Positions 1 through 8,900 of a stretch of 37,246 bases of DNA are shown piece by piece. The stretch is from a virus. Within the stretch, counting starts at the first letter, position 1. Each line of letters begins with the position of its first letter. The notes below the pieces were generated by a model that had not been told where the DNA came from, ran no database searches, and was given only the letters and a program-made list of their open reading frames with translations. The translations under genes and the position numbers were made by a program. The stretch is from the IMG/VR virus record IMGVR_UViG_3300031227_000173, positions 1-37,246 of that record; one strand, given 5' to 3'.

Positions 1-394
1 TTTCCGTATTTGCAGAGTCAGTGAGTTGTAGTAATCTTCCTGTACCTGTTCCACCTCCTTTTACAGATAATTTGGCAATAGGAGTCGTCGTTCCTATGCC
101 GACGTTGCCACTATTATCTACCACAAGAGACTTAGCAGGAGCAGATGGATAGTTAGCAATGACTCGATGAGCCAAAGCATGATCAGGAGAATCTAATGGA
201 TCTGTTGATTGTGGTTGCTCTGGTGAAGGACTAGGACTAACACTAGGACTAATGCTTATACTTGGACTGACCGATGGAGATAAACTCGGACTTAAAGATA
301 CTGAAGGACTTACAGAAGATGACAAAGATGGACTCAACGATGAGCTTAAACTTGAACTTATACTTGGTGATAATGATGGTGATAAACTAGCCAT
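1..394 (-). CDS. Tail-fibre-like protein, N-terminal part (runs off the window)
   Basis: This gene starts at ATG 394-392 and runs off the left edge, leaving 131 codons. It opens with MASLSPSLSPSIS and a Ser/Pro array of about 58 residues. A linker follows, then VDNSGNVGIGTTTPIAKLSV. That motif is typical of phage tail-fibre and tail-spike shafts, which often end in an intramolecular chaperone. The start is well supported: an AAAGGAG Shine-Dalgarno lies upstream, and TTGACC-N17-TATAAT lies just beyond it. The array matches those in the next two genes upstream in transcription, so this looks like a third Ser/Pro-bearing fibre. Its receptor-binding end lies outside the window. The fibre role is inferred from the GNVGIG-type motif and the neighbours. 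Confidence 0.85.
   Translation of the reverse strand, partial: MASLSPSLSPSISSSLSSSLSPSLSSSVSPSVSLSPSLSPSVSPSISISPSVSPSPSPEQPQSTDPLDSPDHALAHRVIANYPSAPAKSLVVDNSGNVGIGTTTPIAKLSVKGGGTGTGRLLQLTDSANTE
221..391 (-). repeat. Ser/Pro array of the tail-fibre-like gene
   Basis: About 57 codons in which nearly every second residue is Ser and the alternate positions carry Pro or Leu/Ile/Val. Ser is written with both TCN and AGY codons. This is the shortest and least regular of the fibre-gene arrays, with several S-S substitutions for S-P. Confidence 0.85.
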
Positions 395-403
395 AATTTT
401 TTT

Positions 404-410
404 CTCCTTT
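404..410 (-). promoter_or_regulatory. Shine-Dalgarno site of the fibre gene
   Basis: The minus strand reads AAAGGAG nine bases before the ATG at 394. It is one of the few clear Shine-Dalgarno sites in the window, and it fixes the start of the truncated fibre gene. Confidence 0.8.
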
Positions 411-411
411 A

Positions 412-440
412 ATTATAATAATGTAATATAAATGGGTCAA
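412..440 (-). promoter_or_regulatory. Sigma70-type promoter, TTGACC-N17-TATAAT
   Basis: The minus strand has a -35 TTGACC at 440-435, a 17-base spacer and a perfect -10 TATAAT at 417-412. It lies 18 bases upstream of the fibre start codon. The -35 is preceded by ATTTATT, giving the same extended TTTGACC seen upstream of three other minus-strand genes. It implies that the fibre gene can be transcribed separately from the 825-residue gene. Confidence 0.75.
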
Positions 441-456
441 ATAAATATTTGAAATT

Positions 457-2934
457 CTATTTAGTTAATAATGTTGTTTTATCTTTTTGGGTTAATAATG
501 TTGTTTTATCTTTTTGGGTTAATAATGTTGTTTTATCTTTTTGGGTTAATAATGTTGTTGGTCTTCCAAAGTAAATAGCACTTGGTGAAACTGAAGGAGA
601 AATAGATGGGCTAATAGATGGGCTAACACTGGGAGATATTGATGGTGAAATACTAGGCGAGATTGATGGACTTAAGCTTGGGGATAAGCTTGGAGAGATA
701 GAAGGTGATAGAGAGATACTTGGAGATACTGATGGCGAGATTGATGGTGAAAGAGATGGGCTTAAACTAGGTGAAAGCGAAGGAGATAGAGATATACTTG
801 GACTTACACTAGGGCTAATGCTTGGACTTAATGATGGGCTTAATGATGGGCTTAATGAAGGTGAGATTGAAGGACTTAAGGATACACTTGGGCTAACAGA
901 AGGAGAAATGCTTGGTGAAAGACTAGGTGAAAGAGATGGTGAAAGTGATAAACTTATACTAGGGCTTATACTAGGAGATAATGATGGTGAAATACTAACA
1001 CTTGGGGATACAGATGGACTTATTGAAGGGCTTATTGAAGGACTCAAAGATACAGAAGGACTTACAGATGACGATAAAGAATGTGATAAACTCGGACTTA
1101 TACTATGTGAGATTGAAGGACTTACAGAAAGACTTATGCTTGGTGATAGCGATGGTGATATAGATTCACTTGGAGATACAGATGGGCTTATTGAAGGAGA
1201 TAATGATGGAGACAATGATGGGCTTAATGATGAAGATATAGAAGGCGAAATTGAAACACTCGGTGATACTGAAGGAGATATGCTTGGTGAAATAGAAGGA
1301 GATAAGCTTGGTGAAATAGATACACTCGGACTAATTGATGGTGATATAGAAGGTGAAAGCGATGGACTTAAGCTAGGACTTATACTTGGGCTTATTGAAG
1401 GTGATAACGAAATACTCGGACTAACTGAAGGACTTAAACTAGGACTCAAACTATGTGAGATTGAAGGACTTATTGATGGACTTATACTAGGGCTTAAACT
1501 TGGCGAAAGAGATGGGCTTAATGATACACTTGGTGATACTGAAGGACTTATACTTGGCGATAAGCTTGGTGATAGCGATGGACTTAATGAAGGTGATAAT
1601 GATGGACTTATTGAAATACTAGGACTTACAGATGGAGAAATACTTGGACTAATAGAAGGACTTAATGATGGGCTTAAACTTGGAGACAACGAAGGACTCA
1701 ATGAAACACTTGGGCTAACAGAAGGCGAAATACTAGGAGATATAGAAGGAGAAAGCGAAGAAGAAAGCGAAGGTGATAAACTTGGCGAAAGAGATATACT
1801 TGGACTTACGGATGGTGAAATGCTTGGTGAAATACTTGGAGATAATGAAAGAGACAAACTTGGAGATAATGAAGGGGATAATGACACAGAAGGACTTACT
1901 GATGGTGAAATACTTGGACTTAATGATGGTGATAACGATGGCGACAATGATGGACTTAATGATGGTGATATAGAAGGAGAAATGCTTGGAGAGATTGATG
2001 GACTAATTGAATGACTTAATGATGGAGAAAGACTTTCACTTGGACTAACTGAAGGAGAAATACTTGGTGAAAGTGAAGGCGATAATGATGGTGAAAGTGA
2101 TGGTGAGATTGAAGGAGATATACTTGGTGAGATTGAAGGACTTAATGACACACTAGGAGATATAGAAGGACTAATACTTGGTGAAATACTAGGAGATATA
2201 CTAGGTGATAACGAAGGACTCAATGATATACTTGGGCTAACAGATGGGCTTACGCTTGGTGAAAGCGAAGGAGAAAGTGAAACTGATGGACTTACTGAAG
2301 GACTTATGCTTGGTGACAAAGAAGGACTTATACTCGAAGAAATAGAAGGTGAAATTGAAATACTAGGACTTACGGATGGTGAGATACTTGGCGAAATTGA
2401 TGGTGAGACACTAGGGCTGATTGAAGGACTAATGGATGGACTTATAGATACGCTTGGACTTACCGATGGGCTAATTGATGGTGAAATTGAAGGCGAAATA
2501 CTAGGAGATATAGAAAGCGAGATTGATGGTGAAAGAGATGGGCTTAAACTAGGTGAAAGCGAAGGAGATAGAGATATACTTGGACTTACACTAGGGCTAA
2601 TGCTTGGACTTAATGATGGGCTTAATGATGGGCTTAAACTATATGAGAGTGATGGTGAAAGAGATATACTAGGTGAAACTGATGGTGAGATACTTGGACT
2701 TAACGATGGACTTAATGATGGACTTAAAGAAAGCGAAATACTTGGTGAAATACTTGGAGATAATGATGGAGAGATTGAAGGAGATAACGATGGACTAAGT
2801 GATATAGAAGGACTTATAGATGGAATAATAAAATCAATGGACCATAAATTTGCTTCTAAAATTAAACCACCACCATTATATGAAATACCATTATCTGAAT
2901 ACTTTATTCTATTATCATTATATGTAAATGCCAT
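457..2934 (-). CDS. 825-residue Ser/Pro-array protein, probable virion fibre component
   Basis: Residues 1-37 form a short unique head (MAFTYNDNRIKYSDNG...). Residues 38-785 are an uninterrupted S-P-S-[L/I/V] array. The last 40 residues are AIYFGRP followed by 3.6 copies of the nonapeptide TTLLTQKDK. I recognise no catalytic domain. The start codon lies 6 bases after the TAG stop of the giant upstream gene and in the same frame, with no clear Shine-Dalgarno sequence. Expression may therefore depend on coupled reinitiation or amber readthrough. Context between two fibre-like genes suggests a surface or shaft protein. A plus-strand frame is also open across much of the array, but only as a by-product of repeat codon usage. 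The function is inferred; the array itself is certain. Confidence 0.85.
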   Translation of the reverse strand: MAFTYNDNRIKYSDNGISYNGGGLILEANLWSIDFIIPSISPSISLSPSLSPSISPSLSPSISPSISLSLSPSLSPSLSPSISPSVSPSISLSPSLSYSLSPSLSPSLSPSISPSVSPSISLSPSLSPSLSPSLSPSISLSISPSISPSISPSISPSVSPSVSISPSISPSISPSVSPSISPSISPSVSPSISISPSISSSISPSLSPSISPSVSPSVSLSPSLSPSVSPSVSPSISLSPSLSPSISPSISPSISPSISPSVSLSPSISPSISPSISPSLSPSLSPSLSPSISPSVSPSESLSPSLSHSISPSISPSISPSISPSLSPSLSPSLSPSLSPSISPSVSPSVSLSPSLSPSLSLSLSPSISPSISPSVSPSISLSPSLSPSLSSSLSPSISPSISPSVSPSVSLSPSLSPSLSPSLSPSISPSISPSVSPSISISPSLSPSLSPSLSPSLSPSISPSVSPSVSLSPSLSPSLSPSISPSISPSISHSLSPSLSPSVSPSISLSPSISPSISPSLSPSLSPSISPSISPSVSISPSLSPSISPSISPSVSPSVSISPSISSSLSPSLSPSLSPSISPSVSPSESISPSLSPSISLSVSPSISHSISPSLSHSLSSSVSPSVSLSPSISPSISPSVSPSVSISPSLSPSISPSISLSLSPSLSPSLSPSISPSVSPSVSLSPSISPSLSPSLSPSLSPSISPSVSPSISLSPSLSPSLSPSLSPSISPSVSPSISLSPSISPSLSPSLSPSISPSISPSISPSVSPSISPSISPSVSPSAIYFGRPTTLLTQKDKTTLLTQKDKTTLLTQKDKTTLLTK
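464..560 (-). repeat. 27-bp tandem repeat, 3.6 copies
   Basis: Three perfect 27-bp copies (464-490, 491-517, 518-544) and a partial fourth up to 560 lie at the 3' end of the 825-residue gene. On the minus strand each encodes TTLLTQKDK. Unlike the degenerate Ser/Pro array, the copies are identical in DNA, so the expansion is recent. Confidence 0.95.
735..855 (-). repeat. 121-bp perfect direct repeat, copy A
   Basis: Base-for-base identical to 2517-2637 by eye, with an offset of 1782 bases. Elsewhere the array is highly degenerate in synonymous Ser and Pro codons, so this marks a recent intragenic duplication or gene conversion. Confidence 0.85.
2517..2637 (-). repeat. 121-bp perfect direct repeat, copy B
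   Basis: Partner of 735-855. The match begins at GCGAGATTGATGG on the plus strand. It ends where copy A reads CTTAAT and copy B reads CTTAAA. Confidence 0.85.
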
Positions 2935-2940
2935 TTTAGT

Positions 2941-5900
2941 CTATATGTCTAGTTGATAAATTCTGCAAGTTATTAAATCTTGTCCATCTTTATAATCGGT
3001 CAAATCGGTGATAGTCACTGTTAAAGTAAAGTCAGTATCAATATTTGAAGAATTGTCACTATCAACTGTTTCCCAAGAAGAAGTATCAATATTATAAATT
3101 TGTAGATACACCGTAGATGTTGATGGAGCTATATTTACTCGACCTATCCATTTTAATATACAATTTGTTTCACCTTCTACGTAATTTTTATACTGATGTA
3201 TTGTATATTCCAATAACCCCGTTTGTGATACCCTATCATTGTTTTCAGTTTCTACATCTATTATATCCTGAGTAGAATAATTTGTTTCTAAATCATTATT
3301 ATTAGTTGGCAATACTGCATAATTCCCCATAGTATAATCTTTATATCCAACACTAGGAGATACGGATGGTGATAGAGATACACTCGGTGAAACTGACAGT
3401 GAAATACTTGGAGATAATGATGGTGATAAACTCAGTGACAATGATGGACTTAAACTAATACTTGGCGATACCGATGGACTAATGCTTGGAGATAAAGATG
3501 GGCTTAATGAGAAAGAAATACTTGGAGACAATGAAGGACTTAAAGACGGACTCAAAGATGGGCTTAAAGATACTGATGGACTAACTGAAGAAGACAAACT
3601 TGGCGAAAGAGATTGACTGATTGATGGAGATATGCTTGGTGATAAACTAGGACTTAAGCTTGGGCTTATTGAAGGAGATATAGAAATACTAGGACTAACA
3701 CTTGGACTAATACTAGGTGATAAACTAGGTGATAATGATAGAGACAAGCTTGGTGAAATTGATATACTAGGTGATACAGATGGTGAGATAGAAGGTGAAA
3801 GTGATGGAGATAAACTTGGACTTAAACTAGTAGAGATACTAGGGCTTAAGCTTGGCGAAATACTAGGCGAAATACTAACACTTGGAGAAACAGATGGTGA
3901 AATACTAGGCGAGATTGATGGACTTAAAGATGGTGATAAACTTGGCGATAATGATATACTTGGTGAAACCGAAGGACTAATTGATGGTGAAATACTAATA
4001 GAAGGAGATACGCTAGGAGATGCAGATGCTCCATATGTTAATATTCCCCAACCTACTGCATCTGGGTCATCACCTATTCTACCTATCCAATTAACTAAAA
4101 CTGAAGTATTTACTGGAATACCATCTGCTGTTTGTAATTGAAATAAAGAAGTTGTTGGAACGACAGCATCTTCTGATACATCAAAAAGATAAGGGTCATT
4201 TGCTAATATTGGTGTCCAAGTTTCTGTTGAACAAATATGCGACCTCCACTCAATGTCATCATTATGTTTCCAACAAACAACTAGAGCACCATCTCCATGT
4301 TGTACTATTCCAACTCCTCCATGAGAAGCTGTTGTCCCCATACCTATTTCTTCTGCTGCAGACCATGCATCAGTATCACCTCCTTCTCTTTCTCTCCATT
4401 GTACAGAATTATCTGAATCAATATAAATAATATGTAAATGTTTTTCTCCAGCTACTAATCCATGTTCAAAATCAAACTCTGATTTACCAGAAGATGTATT
4501 TAAAGCAATTGTTTGAATTGTTTCCCAAGAGCCATTATCATTATATCTTGAATAAATATCATCATCTTGCTTCCAGCAAAAAATCATATCTTTAGATGTT
4601 GCTCCCCCAGGACCAATAGACCTAAGAGACTGACCATAAATCATATCAGTATTACCAGTATCACTAACATTTTCAGAAGCATCCCAACCAGTAATATCTA
4701 AAGCAGTAGATTGTTCTTTTGCTTTAACCCATATATTAGTAGTATCATCAAATTTTGCTGTTGCCCATAAATGAGGAGTTGAGGTCTTTCCATCTAAAGC
4801 AAGATTAACTCTTCTATATTTACCTCCATCGGCAACACCATCAAATACTTTTGTAGTATTTTCCCATGACCAAGTAGTTGCAGTAGCTTCATCACTCTCT
4901 GCTATATAAGTATCAACTCCATCTGAATAATGAATTGTTGTTGGAACACTACCAGAAGTTCCTCTTACTGTGAAATCTGCAAGGAATTCACCATCAAATC
5001 CAGAAGTATCAATTCTTGCATTTACATTTTCTGCCCAATTATCAGCAGCTAAGTTATTCTTAGCTATCCATTCAAATACATATCTATTATCATCTGGTTC
5101 ATATCTTGCTCTCCAATAATTATCATGATTAGGGTCATATCCATTCTTTCTTTGCCAATTACCACCCATTTCTCTTGGAGGTTGAGGACTTGGGCTTAAG
5201 GAAGGACTAATTGATGGACTTATACTAGGAGATAAGCTTGGTGATAATGAAGGACTAATGGATATTGAAGGTGATACTGAAGGCGATATAGATGGTGACA
5301 AGCTCGGTGAAAGTGATGGGCTTATGCTTGGAGACAATGAAGGTGATAATGAAGGACTCAATGAAACACTCGGGCTAACAGATGGACTCAAGCTTGGAGA
5401 TAATGATGGACTTAACGAAGGGCTTAAAGAAGGCGAAAGCGAAGGACTTAAAGATACTGAAGGACTAACAGAGGGACTGATTGATGGACTAATAGAAGGA
5501 CTTAATGAAGGTGACAATGATGGACTTAAACTTGGTGAAAGTGATATACTCGGTGAAATTGATGGACTAATTGATGGAGAGAGTGAAGGTGAAAGCGAAG
5601 GAGATAAACTTGGTGACAATGAAGGGCTAAGAGATACTGACGGGCTAATAGAGGGAGAAATACTTGGGCTTAAACTCGGACTTAATGAAGGCGATAGTGA
5701 AGGGCTTAAGCTAGGAGATAATGATACTGAAGGACTAATCGAAGGACTCAAACTAGGGCTCAAACTTGGTGACAAGGATTGGCTAATTGAAGGACTTAAA
5801 CTAGGACTCAAGGATATGCTTGGGCTAACAGAAGGAGAAATGCTAGGGCTTATTGAAGGTGAGATACTTGGACTGATAGAAGGACTAAGAGATGGACTTA

Positions 5901-8900
5901 AAGATTCACTTGGTGAAACAGATGGGCTAATACTTGGACTTAATGATGGCGATAGCGATGGTGAAACGCTTGGAGATAAACTAGGCGAAATACTTAGAGA
6001 AAGAGAAGGCGAAATACTTGGACTAACTGAAGGGCTTAAACTTGGTGAAATACTGACAGATGGACTAACACTATGAGAGATCGATGGACTTATGCTTGGC
6101 GATAATGATGGACTAATAGATGGCGAAATACTCGGTGATAAAGATACCGATGGGCTTACGCTTGGGCTTATAGATGGAGATAATGAAGGACTCAAACTTG
6201 GGCTTAATGATGGGCTAATAGATGGACTTATAGAAATACTTGGTGAAACACTCGGGCTAATAGATGGTGAGATTGATGGACTGAATGATGGGCTTAGTGA
6301 AGGTGATATACTTGGACTTAAACTAACACTAGGGGAAACAGATGGAGAAATACTAGGGCTTATACTTAGACTTAAGCTTGGGCTTATACTTGGGCTAATA
6401 CTGGGAGATAAGCTTGGTGATAAAGATGGAGATAGCGATGGAGATAAAGATGGACTTAAAGATACACTTGGTGAAATAGAAGGACTTAAACTTGGTGAAA
6501 AACTTGGTGATAAGCTTGGTGAAATTGATGGTGAAATTGATATACTTGGTGATACTGATGGACTCAAACTTGGCGATAATGAAGGACTAATTGAGGGAGA
6601 TATTGAAGGAGAAATACTTGGGGATAGTGATGGTGAAATACTAGGACTGATTGAAGAACTAATAGATGGACTTAAAGATATACTTGGGCTAACTGATGGA
6701 CTAATAGAAGGTGAAATTGAAGGTGATAATGATGGAGAAATACTTGGCGATAAAGATACACTTGGAGAAACAGATGGAGATATACTTGGACTAATGCTTG
6801 GAGATAAACTTGGTGAGATTGAAGGTGATATCGAAATACTAGGGCTAATGCTTGGTGAAATAGAAGGACTAATACTTGGAGATATACTCGGACTTAATGA
6901 AGGTGATAAGCTTGGAGAGATACTTGGACTTAAACTTGGGGAAATACTTGGAGAGATTGAAGGTGAAATTGAAACACTAGGACTAACACTAGGGCTGATA
7001 CTTGGAGATAAGCTTGGAGATAATGATGGAGATATGCTTGGTGACAAAGATATAGAAGGACTAACCGATGGTGAAAGTGATGGTGAAAGTGAAGGACTTA
7101 AACTAGGACTCAAACTAGGTGAAATTGAAGGGCTTAATGATGGTGATAAACTTGGTGATAAACTAACACTAGGAGATACTGATGGCGAAATACTAGGTGA
7201 GATTGAAGGACTCAATGATGGAGATATAGAAGGCGAAATACTAGGACTTAAGCTTGGAGAAATTGAAGGACTAATAGATACGCTTGGAGAAACTGAAGGA
7301 GAAATACTAGGGCTAATACTAGGAGATAGACTAGGAGATAATGATGGGCTTATAGATATGCTTGGACTGATTGATGGCGAGATTGATGGACTTATACTTG
7401 GAGATATACTTGGAGATAATGATGGTGATAAACTTGGTGATAAACTTGGACTCAAACTAGGGCTCAAACTAGGTGAGATTGATGGACTGATTGAAATAGA
7501 TGGACTGACTGAAGGACTTAAACTTGGACTAAGAGATGGTGATAAGCTTGGAGATAAGCTTGGAGATAAACTTATGCTAGGAGATACTGATGGTGAAATA
7601 CTTGGAGATAGGCTTGGTGAAATACTTGGACTAAATGATGGAGAAATACTAGGGCTAATACTCGGAGAAATAGACGGAGATAAAGATTCACTTGGACTTA
7701 CACTAGGACTAAGTGATGGGCTTAATGATGGTGAAAGTGATTCAGATGGAGAAACACTTGGTGAGATAGAAAGACTGATGGAAGGCGATAGAGATGGTGA
7801 AATACTTGGCGAGATAGATGGAGAAATGCTTGGTGAAATTGATGGTGAAATACTTACACTAGGAGATACTGATGGACTTATTGAAGGACTTAAAGATGAA
7901 GATATACTCGGACTAATGCTTGGTGATATACTAGGAGAAATAGAAAGAGAAATAGAAGGAGATAAGCTTGGACTTAAACTTTCGGAAGGTGATACAGAAG
8001 GACTGATAGATGAGCTTATACTAGGGCTAATTGATGGACTTAGGCTTGGACTTATAGAAGGACTTAGCGAAACAGATGGACTAATAGAAGGAGATAAGCT
8101 TGGTGAAATACTTGGACTAAGTGAAGGACTAATGCTTGGAGAAATAGATGGAGAAATTGATACCGATGGACTTACTGAAGGAGATATAGATGGAGAAATT
8201 GAAGGACTAAGAGATTCACTTGGTGAAACAGAAGGAGAGATAGATGGACTTAAACTTGGACTTAAACTTGGAGATAAACTTTCACTTGGACTAACTGATG
8301 GAGAAATAGATGGACTTATACTTGGACTAATAGAAGGAGAAATACTTTCACTTGGAGAAACGGACGGACTTATACTTGGAGAAATAGAGGGACTGAATGA
8401 GCTACATTCCAAATAGGTTGAATTTAAATCTAAAGAAGTTCCTGTTCGCCACTCACTAAGAGAATCATATGCCGTATCTTCTACCTCTCCAATATTTCCA
8501 CAGATATAATCATTATAATCGATAACAAAATCATCAACATCTTCTGCGATATCAATTCGAACCATCGTTCCCGTTACATTAGTAAAGTCGTTATATCTTA
8601 TGTATGAATTAGTAGTCGTTGCTGTATTTGACCATAGCATTACATGACGACCATTAACACTGTCCCATCTTTGACTATGTCCCCATCCACTACCAGCGTT
8701 TGTACAAGTATTATATTCAAAATATACTTCATCTATTGAAGAAGTACCATCCCTTAAAAACACCTCGTAAGTATATTCACACTTATCTATTGTGTTGTTA
8801 TTAAAGTACAAATTATATTGAGCTGAACCAGCTGCAATTCCCTGGTTTGTTATACCAGCATCATAACATTGAGAAATATTACAATATGTAACAGTAATAT

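Larger units (their letters stand above)
580..2823 (-). repeat. Ser/Pro array of the 825-residue protein
   Basis: About 748 codons of S-P-S-x, where x is Leu, Ile or Val and occasionally Glu. The four-residue rhythm breaks at intervals of roughly 26-42 residues, where a Pro step is skipped (for example SVSLSPS). Between breaks, x tends to go from Leu through Ile to Val. Ser uses both TCN and AGY codons, so the pattern is kept at protein level while the DNA drifts. Confidence 0.95.

Noticed and set aside
818-2014. Plus-strand open frame of about 398 codons opposite the 825-residue gene
   Set aside because: Same antisense shadow, with the acidic LGL/DGL pattern arising from Ser/Pro codons.
580-2823. 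Template or variable repeat of a diversity-generating retroelement
   Set aside because: There is no reverse transcriptase in the window, and the variation is not confined to adenine positions of a matched template.
580-8394. CRISPR-like direct repeats
   Set aside because: The repetition is continuous and degenerate at 12-base steps inside coding sequence, with no unique spacers.
6092-8416. Plus-strand open frame of about 774 codons encoding a Gly/Asp/Glu/Leu pattern like calcium-binding repeats
   Set aside because: It is the antisense of the Ser/Pro array. The codons used there happen to give no stops in that frame. There is no start context, promoter or domain, and it stops just past the array edge.
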